The translations under genes were made by a program, and so were the position numbers. Of a stretch of DNA of 64,000 nucleotides, positions 51,866-62,238 are shown in pieces. The stretch is from Mycolicibacterium sp. GF69 (lineage in GTDB: Bacteria > Actinomycetota > Actinomycetes > Mycobacteriales > Mycobacteriaceae): positions 124,001 through 188,000 of the forward strand of contig NZ_QMEW01000001.1 in NCBI RefSeq assembly GCF_003284965.1. The letters run 5' to 3'. Position 1 is the first letter of the stretch. Each line of letters begins with the position of its first letter. The notes beneath the pieces are model-generated. The model was not told the DNA's origin, did not search any database, and saw only the letters and a program-made list of their open reading frames with translations.

Positions 51866-51872
51866 GCTCAAG
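51852..51872. promoter_or_regulatory. HspR-binding HAIR element at clpB
   Basis: GTTGAGT-N7-GCTCAAG matches the HAIR consensus CTTGAGT-N7-ACTCAAG at 12 of 14 positions. It overlaps the promoter -35, so HspR (57850-58236) should repress clpB there. An adjacent CTCAAC (51837-51842) pairs with the left half and could be a further partial site. Confidence 0.8.
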
Positions 51873-51996
51873 TCTGGTCAATTCGGACAGGCTCCCGAAC
51901 GCGGCCTGGCAACACGCCGCTCAACTGCCACGACTTTCACACTTGTATCACCGAAGCTGGATGCATGCGTCGGCTTCCAGTCGTGCGAGCGGCAAA

Positions 51997-52647
51997 GTGC
52001 TGACCGAACTGATTCCGCTGGCGCTTGTCATCGCGCTGTCCCCGTTGTCGATCATCCCCGCGGTGCTCGTGCTGCACACACCGCGGCCGCGTCCGACCGG
52101 TCTGGCCTTCCTGGCGGGCTGGCTGATCGGGCTGAGCCTGCTGACGAGCGCTTTCCTCCAGGTGTCCAGCCTGCTGGGCGGCCGCGAGGGCAGACCACCG
52201 GGTTGGGCGTCATGGCTGCGCATCGTGGTCGGCGCCGGGCTCATCGTGTTCGGCCTCTACCGATGGTTCACCCGTAAGAAGTCGGCGCACACACCGCGTT
52301 GGATGCAGAGCCTGAGCAAGCTGACCCCACTGCGCGCCGGGGGCGCCGCGATGGCTTTGACCGTCGTCAACCCGAAGGTGTTGTTCATGTGTGTCGCAGC
52401 GGGTTTGGCGATCGGCACAGCAGGCGGCAACCCGCGGGACGACTGGGCCGCTGTCGCGTACTTCGTGCTCGCCGCCGGTTCGACGGTGGCACTGCCGATC
52501 CTGGCCTACGCGGTGTCCGGGGACCGCCTCGACGGACCGCTGGCCCGGCTCAAGGAGTGGATGGACCGCCAGCACGCCGTCCTGGTGGCCGCCATCCTCG
52601 TGGTGATCGGCCTGATGGTGCTGTACAAGGGCGTGCACGGGCTCTGA
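51997..52647 (+). CDS. SfLAP-type membrane protein (GAP family)
   Basis: A 216 aa protein with six membrane helices beginning LTELIPLALVIALSPLSIIP, matching the mycobacterial sulfolipid-addressing/GAP family that helps move cell-wall glycolipids. MALTVVNPKVLF is the typical mid-protein motif. The GTG at 51997 is chosen at the start of homology; an ATG at 51961 would add 12 residues. The stop is one base from the convergent TetR stop. Confidence 0.8.
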   Translation: MLTELIPLALVIALSPLSIIPAVLVLHTPRPRPTGLAFLAGWLIGLSLLTSAFLQVSSLLGGREGRPPGWASWLRIVVGAGLIVFGLYRWFTRKKSAHTPRWMQSLSKLTPLRAGGAAMALTVVNPKVLFMCVAAGLAIGTAGGNPRDDWAAVAYFVLAAGSTVALPILAYAVSGDRLDGPLARLKEWMDRQHAVLVAAILVVIGLMVLYKGVHGL

Positions 52648-52648
52648 C

Positions 52649-53287
52649 TCAGAGCTCGGGTAGCCCGAGTTCCTCCGCGTCGGCGGTCAGGTATCGCGTC
52701 ACCGTCGGCGCGAGCAACCGCACCACGTCGTCGTCCGGCAGGGTCGCCAGCGGGGCGATCTTCATGACGAAGCGCAGAATCGCGGTGCCGACGAGTTGAC
52801 CCGCGGCCAGCAGGGCGCGCAACCTGGCCTGCTCGCCGCCCCCGAGTTCGCCCGACACTGCGGCCAACACGTAGTTCTGCATGAACCCGCGGAACGCCTC
52901 GTGGGCGTCGGAGTTCGACGTGGCCGACTGCAGCATCGCCACCATCGTCGGCCCCGATTCGGGCGACTGCCAGATGCGCAGGTACGCCCGCACCATGCGG
53001 GCACCGATGTCGGGGTCGTCGTCGCCGGCCCCGGCGACGGCCGCCGCGAGTGCTCCGGGGTCGACGATCACGTTCAGGGCCTCCCGAAACAAGTCGGCCT
53101 TGGAGCCGAACAGGTAAAGCACCATCGATGGGTCGACGTGGGCGTCGCGGGCGATCGCGCGCAGCGTGGTCTTCTCGTAGCCCTGCTCACCGAACCGCTT
53201 GCGCGCAGCGGCGAGCACTGCCTCACGCGACACGGGTTCACCTTGGCGGCGTCCACGTCGCCGGGCCGTCGTCGCAGGTCGGGGCAT
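52649..53287 (-). CDS. TetR-family regulator
   Basis: A 212 aa repressor with a TetR_N HTH (about 20-66: TLRAIARDAHVDPSMVLYLFGSK). The ligand domain is helical. TAGCCT (53294-53299) lies 6 nt before the ATG, and the palindrome ATTTCAA-N6-TTGAAAT is immediately upstream. This predicts autoregulation and control of the divergent membrane protein gene. The ligand is unknown. Confidence 0.87.
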   Translation of the reverse strand: MPRPATTARRRGRRQGEPVSREAVLAAARKRFGEQGYEKTTLRAIARDAHVDPSMVLYLFGSKADLFREALNVIVDPGALAAAVAGAGDDDPDIGARMVRAYLRIWQSPESGPTMVAMLQSATSNSDAHEAFRGFMQNYVLAAVSGELGGGEQARLRALLAAGQLVGTAILRFVMKIAPLATLPDDDVVRLLAPTVTRYLTADAEELGLPEL

Positions 53288-53301
53288 ATCTTCAGGCTAG
53301 C

Positions 53302-53321
53302 ATTTCAATGGGTGTTGAAAT
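53302..53321. promoter_or_regulatory. TetR operator candidate between divergent genes
   Basis: ATTTCAA-N6-TTGAAAT is a perfect 7-bp inverted repeat located 15 bases upstream of the TetR start and just upstream of its -10 candidate. It is 66 bases before the start of the divergent YhgE-like gene. The adjacent TetR protein is the likely ligand. Confidence 0.65.
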
Positions 53322-53386
53322 CGTGCGGATGCGGCGTTACGCTCCCGGTACGCACTAATTCAACGGCGAATGAAAAGGCGGTAGCC

Positions 53387-54397
53387 ATGACAACTCAAGC
53401 GGCCACCCGGCCCGTCCACCACAGCTCACCCGTCCACGAACCGCCCGCCGCGATCCGCGCGACCGGCGTGATCGTCGTGCTCACGGTGGTACTCGCGATC
53501 GTCGCGCTCGCCTTCGCGCTGCCCGCGGCACGTACCGCGCCGCACGACGTCCCGATCGGGGCCGCCGGACCACAGGCGGCAGGAAGGGGCGTCGCCGCGA
53601 CGATGGAGCAGCGCGCCCCCGGCGCGTTCTCGTTCACCTACTACCCGAGCGAGAACGCGTTGCGCGAGGCGATCCTCAACCGCGACGTCTACGGCGGGAT
53701 CTCGTTCGGCCCGGACGGGCCGACCCTTCTGACGGCCACCGGCGGCAGCCCGATGATCGCCCAGATGCTGACCCAGATCGGAACGGGCATCGCCCAGCAG
53801 ACCGGCGTTCACCTGAAAACGCAGGACCTGGCGCCGCCGACCGCTGACGACCCGCGTGGCGCCGGACTGGCCGCGTCGGCACTGCCGATCACGCTGGCCG
53901 GACTGTTGCCCGCGATCGCGCTGGTGCTCGCGCTCAAGCGCGAGGTGTGGACCCGGTTCGCCGCCACCGTGATCTTCGCGGGTGTGGCCGGCCTGTCGAT
54001 CACCGCGCTGCTGCGGTGGGTGCTGGGTTCGATCGACGCGAACTTCTGGGGCGTCACCGGTGCGCTGACGCTGGGTGTGCTGGCGATGGGATTGACCCTG
54101 CTGGGTCTGGGTTCGCTGTTCGGCCGGGTCGGACTGGCGCTCGGCGCGGTGACCGCGCTGCTCGTCGGCAACCCCCTGGCGGGCCTGAACAGTGCGCCGG
54201 AACTACTGCCGAGCGGCTGGGGACAGTTCGGACAGTTCCTGCCGCAGGGCGCCAACGCCACCTTGTTGCGGTCGGCGGCCTTCTTCGACGGGGCCGGCGC
54301 AGCGATGCCCGTCATCGTGCTGACCTGCTGGGCGGTGTTCGGCGCGGCGCTGATCGTGCTGGCCGCTCTTCGGCAGGCAAGGGTGCGCAGCGCCTGA
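53387..54397 (+). CDS. ABC-2/YhgE-type membrane protein
   Basis: A 336 aa protein with one N-terminal helix (about 24-46), an outer domain (50-165) and five to six C-terminal helices. This is the plan of DUF3533/YhgE-Pip-like permeases. No ATPase gene is adjacent. AAAAGGCGG precedes the ATG. It is divergent from a TetR gene, so it is probably an inducible exporter component or stress protein. Confidence 0.75.
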   Translation: MTTQAATRPVHHSSPVHEPPAAIRATGVIVVLTVVLAIVALAFALPAARTAPHDVPIGAAGPQAAGRGVAATMEQRAPGAFSFTYYPSENALREAILNRDVYGGISFGPDGPTLLTATGGSPMIAQMLTQIGTGIAQQTGVHLKTQDLAPPTADDPRGAGLAASALPITLAGLLPAIALVLALKREVWTRFAATVIFAGVAGLSITALLRWVLGSIDANFWGVTGALTLGVLAMGLTLLGLGSLFGRVGLALGAVTALLVGNPLAGLNSAPELLPSGWGQFGQFLPQGANATLLRSAAFFDGAGAAMPVIVLTCWAVFGAALIVLAALRQARVRSA

Positions 54398-54413
54398 CAT
54401 ACACTCGGGCCGC

Positions 54414-55580
54414 GTGGGACTCGACGACCGTGACGCGCTACGCGTGCTGCGCGACGCGGTCGATCCCGCGCTCGGCTCCGACGAGCTGATCCGCCGCTTC
54501 TACACCCACTGGTTCGCCATCGACACCTCGGTGCGCGACCTGTTCCCGCCGGATATGCAAGCGCAGCGCCAACGCTTCGCTCACGCCGTCACCTGGGTGT
54601 TGGGCGAACTCGTCGCCCAGCGGGCCCACGAGCCGGTGACGTTTCTGGCTCAGCTCGGCCGCGATCACCGCAAATACGGTGTCACACAACAGCATTACGA
54701 CACCATGCAGGAAGCGCTGAATGCCAGCTTTCGCAATCATCTGGCTCCCAGCTGGAACGACGGCCTCGCCGAGGCGACCCGTGACGCCGTGGCGCTGATG
54801 ATCGGGCTGATGCGCGGCGCCGCCGACGCGGAGAAGGGCCCGCCGTTCTGCGACGGGACGGTCATCGAACACATCCGCGCCACCCGCGACGTCTCCGTCG
54901 TTCGCTTGCAGCTGGACCGACCGCTGTTCTACCACCCCGGTCAGTTCGTCACCGTGCAGGTTCCGCAGTGGCCGCGCCGGTGGCGCTACCTGAGCCCGTC
55001 GATTCCTGCCGACCGCGGCGGCGGCATCGAGTTCCACATCCGCTCGGTGAGCGGCGGCATGGTGAGCACCGCGATCGTCGGCGAGACGAGAACCGGCGAC
55101 CGGTGGCGGCTGTCCAACCCGCACGGCGGCCTGCACGTGGACCGCGACGGCGGCGACGTGCTGATGGTCGCGGGCAGCACGGGCCTCGCGCCGTTGCGGA
55201 CGCTGATCATGGATCTGACCCGCTTCGGGGTCAATCCGCGGGTGCACCTGTTCTTCGGCGGCCGGTACCCGTGCGACCTCTACGATTTGCCCACACTGTG
55301 GCAGATCGCCTCGCAGAACCCGTGGCTGTCGGTCACCCCGGTGTCGGAGTTCAATGTCGATCCGCCGTGGGCCGGCGACTACCCCGACGTGCAGCCGCCC
55401 CGCGGCCTGCACGTTCGCCAGACCGGCATGCTCGCCGACGTCGTCACCCGCTATGGCAACTGGGGCGATCGGCAGATCCTGATCTGTGGCGGCCCGGAGA
55501 TGGTGACCGCGACCAAGGCCGCGCTGATCGCGAAAGGGGCGCCGGCCGAACGGATTCAGCACGATCCCCTGGCGTCGTAG
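54414..55580 (+). CDS. Type II flavohemoglobin (Rv0385-type)
   Basis: A 388 aa protein with a globin domain (1-140, proximal His85 in GRDHRKYG) and a ferredoxin-reductase domain (about 150-388; GSTGLAP and CGGPEM for NAD). The FAD motif is RYLS instead of RxYS, a change seen in the mycobacterial type II group. Members of this group have been described as D-lactate oxidising rather than NO dioxygenases. TACACT (54400-54405) is 8 nt before the GTG. Confidence 0.85.
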   Translation: MGLDDRDALRVLRDAVDPALGSDELIRRFYTHWFAIDTSVRDLFPPDMQAQRQRFAHAVTWVLGELVAQRAHEPVTFLAQLGRDHRKYGVTQQHYDTMQEALNASFRNHLAPSWNDGLAEATRDAVALMIGLMRGAADAEKGPPFCDGTVIEHIRATRDVSVVRLQLDRPLFYHPGQFVTVQVPQWPRRWRYLSPSIPADRGGGIEFHIRSVSGGMVSTAIVGETRTGDRWRLSNPHGGLHVDRDGGDVLMVAGSTGLAPLRTLIMDLTRFGVNPRVHLFFGGRYPCDLYDLPTLWQIASQNPWLSVTPVSEFNVDPPWAGDYPDVQPPRGLHVRQTGMLADVVTRYGNWGDRQILICGGPEMVTATKAALIAKGAPAERIQHDPLAS

Positions 55581-55631
55581 AACCGCTGAATTGTGAATTT
55601 GACGACGGTTGAGACGCCGCAGATTCATACG

Positions 55632-55642
55632 GTCAGTGCAAC
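55632..55642 (+). repeat. Left terminal inverted repeat of the IS30 element
   Basis: GTCAGTGCAAC, paired with the right repeat at 56872-56882 with one mismatch. The flank CG at 55630-55631 is repeated on the other side of the element. Confidence 0.75.
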
Positions 55643-55666
55643 ATCTGTTGTGATTGGAGTTGCGCT

Positions 55667-56869
55667 ATGCCGAGTCCGTTCGGAGTTTCGGTTCGTCGAG
55701 ATTTCTTTGATCGTGTGTGTCTGGGATCGACTGTTGGAGATGCCGCCCGGGGTGCGGGTGTGTCATACAACACCGGGTGGCTGTGGTGGCGCGACGCTGG
55801 TGCGATGACACTACGTAAGGGTCGCGGAAGTGGTGGGTTGGCAAATCCGGGGAATTTGTTGCGTTCGGGTGGATTCGGCGCCGACCTCAGTTTGGACGAA
55901 CGCGTCAAGATCATGCGCGGTCTTGATGCCCACCTCACCCAGGCCGAGATCGCGCGCCGAATCGGTCGGGGCCGCTGGACGGTCAGTCGCGAAATCGCTC
56001 GCAATAAGAACCCCGACGGGGATTACCACGCCTTGATGGCCCATGCCCGCGCGGCCGAACGCGCGCGGCGGCCTAAGGCGTTCAAGCTCAAAGACAATCC
56101 GTTGTGCGCCCAGATTGAGGGCTGGATGGATATCGGTTGGAGTCCCGGGTTGATCGCCGATGTATTGGCCCGCGACTACCCCGATGACAAGCTGATGAGG
56201 GTGAGCCACGAGACGATCTATCGCTGCCTGTATGTGCAGGCTAGGGGTAGTTTGCGCGCTGATTTGCACCAACGGCTGTCTACCCGGCGGGCCAAGCGCA
56301 AGCCACGCGACCGCACCGACAATCGCCGCGGGGTCTACAGCAGTGGTGAGGAATTCAAAATCAGCGATCGTCCGGCCGAGGCTACCGACCGCGCAGTGCC
56401 CGGCCACTGGGAAGGCGATCTGATACTGGGGCCCGGGGGCACGAGTGCGGTCGGGACCCTGGTCGAGCGGTCCACCCGGTTCACCATGCTCTTGCACCTG
56501 CCCGGCGATCACACCGCCGAAACGGTAGCCACGGCGATGATCAAGGCGATGAGTGAGTTGCCCGAGGATCTGCGTCGGTCGATCACCTGGGACCGCGGCA
56601 GCGAGATGTCCAAGTGGCGTGACATCCAGCTCCAGCTCAACACCCCGGTCTACTTCTGCAACCCCCACTCGCCCTGGCAGCGCGGAACCAATGAGAACAC
56701 CAACCGACTGCTGCGATTCTGGTTCGAAAAAGGCAGCGACCTAAGCGGTTACACCAAGGCCGATCTCAAACGCATACAAAATCTCCTCAACCGCCGGCCC
56801 AGACCGACCCTCGATCTCGACACACCGGCCCAGCGCTTAGCCGCACTCCTCGACCAAGCCGCCGCCTAA
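55667..56869 (+). CDS. IS30-family transposase
   Basis: A 400 aa transposase. The N-terminal HTH region contains LTQAEIARRIGRGRWTVSREI (about 90-110). The DDE residues are Asp251 (GHWEGDLI), Asp309 (TWDRGSEM) and Glu343 (QRGTNENTNR), all present, so it should be active. It starts 35 bases inside the left repeat and ends three bases before the right one. Its codon use is less GC-extreme than its neighbours, fitting acquisition. Confidence 0.93.
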   Translation: MPSPFGVSVRRDFFDRVCLGSTVGDAARGAGVSYNTGWLWWRDAGAMTLRKGRGSGGLANPGNLLRSGGFGADLSLDERVKIMRGLDAHLTQAEIARRIGRGRWTVSREIARNKNPDGDYHALMAHARAAERARRPKAFKLKDNPLCAQIEGWMDIGWSPGLIADVLARDYPDDKLMRVSHETIYRCLYVQARGSLRADLHQRLSTRRAKRKPRDRTDNRRGVYSSGEEFKISDRPAEATDRAVPGHWEGDLILGPGGTSAVGTLVERSTRFTMLLHLPGDHTAETVATAMIKAMSELPEDLRRSITWDRGSEMSKWRDIQLQLNTPVYFCNPHSPWQRGTNENTNRLLRFWFEKGSDLSGYTKADLKRIQNLLNRRPRPTLDLDTPAQRLAALLDQAAA

Positions 56870-56871
56870 AC

Positions 56872-56882
56872 GTTGCACTCAC
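56872..56882 (+). repeat. Right terminal inverted repeat of the IS30 element
   Basis: GTTGCACTCAC, the inverted partner of 55632-55642. It begins two bases after the transposase stop codon. Confidence 0.75.
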
Positions 56883-56953
56883 CGGTTGACAATGCCCGCT
56901 CTGCGCGTCGCCAGATTCACAAATCGGTCTGGACAGCGTGGCACGATCGAGTC

Positions 56954-57853
56954 ATGGATTTCGAGACCGTCACGTTGAGGGATCCGTCGTCTTCGCTGAC
57001 CGCATCGTTCGTCCCGGCCGCCGGCATGGTGGGGACCTCGCTGGCCGACGGCGGCGACGACTTTCTCAGCCAGCGCCGCGGCCTGGCCGCCTACGTGAAC
57101 AACGGCAAGACGATGGGCATCCCGATCCTGTACCCGTGGGCGAACCGGTTGAGCGCGAACAACTATGAGGTCGACGGCACCGTCGTCACCCTGACGCCGG
57201 GCGCCGGCGGTGTGCGCACTGACGGCCACGGTGCACCGATCCACGGCGTGCTCGCGGCCTATCCCGGCTGGGAGATCACCGCGCGCACGCAGAACAGCCT
57301 GACCGCCACCCTGGACTACGGTCGCGATCCCCAGCTGCTCGCAGCCTTCCCGTTCCCGCACTTGCTGACCCAGCGGGTGACGCTCGACGACCGGACCCTC
57401 ACCGTCGAGACCACGGTCGCGCCCACCTCGTCGATCTCCGTGCCGCTGTGCTTCGGCTACCACCCGTACCTGAAGATCCCCGGCGTGCCCCGCGAGGATT
57501 GGACGGTGAGCACGCCGCGGATGCGCCACCTGCCGGTCGACGACGAAGGCATCCCCACGGGCGCCCACGAACCATGGCCGGGCGGGACGGAGCAACTGAA
57601 GCTGACCGCGTACGACGACGGCTTCGACCAGGTCGGTGCCGGTGCCGTGTTCACGCTCACGGGCGGTGAGCGCCGCATCGACGTGACCTTCGAAAGCGGT
57701 TATCCCGCAGCACAACTCTTCGCGCCGACCAACGACGATTTGATCGCCATCGAGCCGATGGCGGCCCCCACCGACGCATTGCGGCGAGGCGGGTATCGAA
57801 AAGCGGCCCCCGGCAAGCCGGAGACCGCCCGCTTCTCGATCAGGATCAGTTAG
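56954..57853 (+). CDS. Aldose 1-epimerase (mutarotase-like)
   Basis: A 299 aa galactose-mutarotase-fold protein. PWANRLSANNYEVDG, a HGVLAAYPGW strand with catalytic-type His, and CFGYHPYLKIPGV (second His) are the family hallmarks, with a late acidic residue as base. It interconverts sugar anomers or acts on a sugar phosphate. The ATG at 56954 lies 71 bases after the IS element. The last four bases overlap the hspR stop. Confidence 0.88.
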   Translation: MDFETVTLRDPSSSLTASFVPAAGMVGTSLADGGDDFLSQRRGLAAYVNNGKTMGIPILYPWANRLSANNYEVDGTVVTLTPGAGGVRTDGHGAPIHGVLAAYPGWEITARTQNSLTATLDYGRDPQLLAAFPFPHLLTQRVTLDDRTLTVETTVAPTSSISVPLCFGYHPYLKIPGVPREDWTVSTPRMRHLPVDDEGIPTGAHEPWPGGTEQLKLTAYDDGFDQVGAGAVFTLTGGERRIDVTFESGYPAAQLFAPTNDDLIAIEPMAAPTDALRRGGYRKAAPGKPETARFSIRIS

Positions 57854-58236
57854 CGTTTGTTTCGCGGCTGCCAGACCACGACGGCGGTGCTCTTCGGCAT
57901 CACGGCGAGATCGCGGCGCGGACCTCCGCGCAGCGCCTCCACCTCCTCGGCCAGTTCCCGCACCCGCGCCTGCAGCGCCTCGACCTGATTGGTCAGCTCG
58001 ATGATGCGCTTGATACCGGCGAGGTTGACGCCTTCGTCCTGGCTCAGCCGCTGCACCTCACGGAGCAGATCGACATCGTGCTGCGAATAGCGCCTGCCGC
58101 CACCCGAAGTGCGTTGCGGACGCACCAGGCCCAGCCGGTCGTAGGTGCGCAGCGTCTGCGCGTGCATACCGGCCAGCTCGGCGGCGACCGAAATCAAGAA
58201 GGTGCGCGCTTCGTCATTGGACCGTTTGGCAGCCAT
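57850..58236 (-). CDS. hspR: Heat-shock repressor HspR
   Basis: A 128 aa MerR-family regulator: HTH with HAQTLRTYDRLGLV (about 28-41), RTSGGGRRYS wing and a coiled coil (about 78-105). It represses the dnaK operon and clpB at HAIR sites, with DnaK as a reported co-repressor. Its ATG overlaps the dnaJ stop (TGATG), making it the last gene of the operon it controls. Length fits the roughly 126 aa homologue. Confidence 0.95.
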   Translation of the reverse strand: MAAKRSNDEARTFLISVAAELAGMHAQTLRTYDRLGLVRPQRTSGGGRRYSQHDVDLLREVQRLSQDEGVNLAGIKRIIELTNQVEALQARVRELAEEVEALRGGPRRDLAVMPKSTAVVVWQPRNKR

Positions 58237-59417
58237 CAGGCACCTGCCCATCCGGCCCGCGGATCGAAGCCGGTGGCCCGCTCGGCCTTCGCGTAGGCCT
58301 CCAACGCTTCGGCGGCCTCGCCCTCCAGGTTCGGCGGCACGGCCACCTTGACGGTCACCAGCAGATCACCGTGTCCGCCCGAGCGTTTCGGCACTCCACG
58401 TCCGCGCACCCGCAGGATGCGTCCGTCCGATGTGCCCTTGGGCACCCGCACACCGACCTTGCCTTCCAGTGTCGGCACCGAAAGCGTTGTACCCAAAGCC
58501 AATTCATGGAAGCTGACGGGCACGGTGACGGTCAGATCGTCGCCGTCCCGGCCGAAGACCTTGTCCGGCCGCACGTGCACGGTGACATACAGGTCGCCCG
58601 ACGGGGCGCCGCGCAGACCCGCTTCGCCCTGGCCCGCCAACCGGATTCGCTGACCATCCTCGACGCCCGGCGGGATCCGCACGTTGATGGTGCGGGTCCG
58701 CGTCGTCACTCCGGTGCCCTTGCACTCCTGGCAGGGGTGCTCGATGATCGACCCGCTGCCGCGGCATTCAGTGCACGGCTCGGAGAATCCGAACGCACCC
58801 TGGTTGCGGTTGATCACACCGGATCCATTGCAGCTCGGGCAGACCTTCGGGCTGGTGCCCGGGCGTGCGCCGCTGCCATGACAGTTCGTACACGGCGCAG
58901 GGCTGGTGAGCCGCAACGGCATCGCCACGCCCTTGGTGGCCTCGAGGAACGACAGTTCGGCCTCGGTCTCGAGGTCGTTGCCGCGACGCGGCCTGCTGGG
59001 CCGCGCCTGCTGGGCGCCGCGTCCGAAGAGCCCGCCGAAGAGGTCGCCGATGTTGGCGCCGCCGGTCTGCCCGGCCGCGTCGAAGAGGTCGTTGAGGTTG
59101 AACTCGGCGCCGTCGCCGCCGCCGAACCCACCGAAACCGCCACCGCCGCCGCTGAACCGCCCGCGGCCGAAGCCGCCGTTGGCGAACAGCCGCCGCGTCT
59201 CGTCGTACTCCTTGCGCTTGGCCGGGTCGGTGAGCACCTCTTTGGCCTCGGATGCGGCCTTGTACGTCTCTTCAGCCGCGGCGTTGCCCGGGTTGCGGTC
59301 AGGATGGTTGTCGGCGAGGATCTTGCGGGCCGCCCGCTTGATCTCCTTCTCGTCGGCATCGGAGGCGACGCCGAGCACCTTGTAGAAATCCTTCTCGACC
59401 CATTCACGCTGAGCCAT
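58236..59417 (-). CDS. dnaJ1: Chaperone DnaJ (DnaJ1)
   Basis: A 393 aa type I Hsp40: J domain (1-72) with HPD in NHPDRN, a Gly/Phe-rich linker (about 80-140), four CxxCxGxG zinc motifs (CTNCHGSG, CPSCNGSG, CTECRGSG, CQECKGTG) and the C-terminal substrate-binding domains. It delivers clients to DnaK. It follows grpE by about 165 bases and overlaps hspR. The gap to grpE may hold a further promoter; none is certain. Confidence 0.96.
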   Translation of the reverse strand: MAQREWVEKDFYKVLGVASDADEKEIKRAARKILADNHPDRNPGNAAAEETYKAASEAKEVLTDPAKRKEYDETRRLFANGGFGRGRFSGGGGGFGGFGGGDGAEFNLNDLFDAAGQTGGANIGDLFGGLFGRGAQQARPSRPRRGNDLETEAELSFLEATKGVAMPLRLTSPAPCTNCHGSGARPGTSPKVCPSCNGSGVINRNQGAFGFSEPCTECRGSGSIIEHPCQECKGTGVTTRTRTINVRIPPGVEDGQRIRLAGQGEAGLRGAPSGDLYVTVHVRPDKVFGRDGDDLTVTVPVSFHELALGTTLSVPTLEGKVGVRVPKGTSDGRILRVRGRGVPKRSGGHGDLLVTVKVAVPPNLEGEAAEALEAYAKAERATGFDPRAGWAGA

Positions 59418-59581
59418 GCCGCGTCACCTCCTTCCGCTCTTGTAGGTTTATCGCTTTCTCATTTCGATTCTGACGGTTGACGACGAATCGCGTCGTATTT
59501 GCTGCTGTCGCCGAGTCGCTGTCGCCGAGTCGAAGGTGGCGCAGAACCCGTATCGTTTCGGTCATTCCGCGCCACCCTCTC

Positions 59582-60213
59582 TCACTCGGCTGCCGCGTCC
59601 GGCGAACCGTCGCCCGCTTCGGGGACCGTGTCGACGACGCCGACCATGGCGTGGCGCACGACCTGCTCGCCCACCTTGTAACCGCGTCGCATCACGGTGC
59701 CGATGACGGGATGGGTGCCTTCACCCTCGTGCTGTACGGCCTCGTGGAGCTCGGGGTCGAAGTCGTCGCCTTCGGCGCCGAACCCCGAAAGACCCAGGCC
59801 CTCAAGCACACTGACGAGCTTGTCGGCCATCGCCTTGAGCGGACCGCTCTCCAGGTCACCGTGCTCGCGGGCGCGATCGAGGTCATCGAGGATCGGCAGC
59901 AGTTCCGATATGACCGAAGCCTTCGCCCGGTCGGCCGCCACCTGCTGATCGCGCAGCGCCCGCTTGCGGTAGTTCGTGAAATCGGCCTGCACCCGCTGCA
60001 GATCGGCGAGCAGTTCAGAGGCCTTGTCGGCCTCCTCCCCCGCCCCCTGCTGCGCGGGCTCGTCCGAGGCCGACCCCCCGGTGGGGGCCGGCTCGGAGCC
60101 TGCTTCTCTCACTTCACCGGTGACCGGGTCGATGCGCCGTTTGTCGGTGACGGTCACCGGCTCGTGCGGATCGGCTGTGTCGAATCCTCTTCGCGCAAGC
60201 GGCTCATCACCGG

Positions 60214-60217
<4 letters not shown>
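59582..60217 (-). CDS. grpE: Nucleotide exchange factor GrpE
   Basis: A 211 aa protein with an acidic, flexible N-terminal part (1-65), a coiled coil (about 66-120) and the C-terminal beta-domain containing [23 protein letters not shown]. It resets the DnaK nucleotide cycle. The GTG overlaps the dnaK stop (GTGA). It sits second in the dnaK-grpE-dnaJ-hspR operon. Confidence 0.96.
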
Positions 60218-62073
<1,856 letters not shown>

Positions 62074-62106
62074 AGTTTGTTCCTCCTGATTAGTCCTGCT
62101 AGGGGT

Positions 62107-62127
62107 CACGAGTGCGCTGCACTCATC
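62107..62127. promoter_or_regulatory. HAIR-like element 3, dnaK leader (weak)
   Basis: CACGAGT-N7-ACTCATC matches the HspR consensus at 10 of 14 positions. It lies nearest the dnaK gene, likely downstream of the transcript start. Confidence 0.5.
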
Positions 62128-62130
62128 CGA

Positions 62131-62151
62131 ACTGAGTGCACCGCACTCAAG
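62131..62151. promoter_or_regulatory. HAIR element 2, dnaK promoter
   Basis: ACTGAGT-N7-ACTCAAG matches 12 of 14 HAIR positions. It overlaps the putative -10 of the dnaK promoter, so HspR bound here would block initiation. Confidence 0.75.
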
Positions 62152-62179
62152 CCTGCGCCGAGCAACCCTATCCTGTCAA
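62150..62179 (-). promoter_or_regulatory. Putative sigma-A promoter of dnaK
   Basis: On the minus strand TTGACA (62174-62179) is followed 18 bases later by CAGGCT (62150-62155). The -35 is consensus; the -10 is weak, as in many heat-shock promoters that need derepression. It lies between two HAIR elements. Confidence 0.5.
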
Positions 62180-62185
62180 CCCAGA

Positions 62186-62206
62186 CTTGAGTCCACTGCA
62201 CTCAAC
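62186..62206. promoter_or_regulatory. HAIR element 1, upstream of the dnaK promoter
   Basis: CTTGAGT-N7-ACTCAAC matches 13 of 14 positions of the HspR consensus, the best site in the window. It is just upstream of the TTGACA -35. Confidence 0.85.
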
Positions 62207-62238
62207 TGTCGAAGGGTTCAACGGGGTCAGCGTGCCAT

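Larger units (their letters stand above)
55632..56882 (+). mobile_element. IS30-family insertion sequence, complete
   Basis: A 1,251-bp element between the flavohemoglobin and epimerase genes. It has terminal inverted repeats GTCAGTGCAAC (55632-55642) and GTTGCACTCAC (56872-56882), 10 of 11 matching, and one intact 400-codon transposase. The two-base direct repeat CG flanks both ends (extendable to CGGT by coincidence). Complete reading frame and clear ends point to a recent insertion. Confidence 0.85.
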
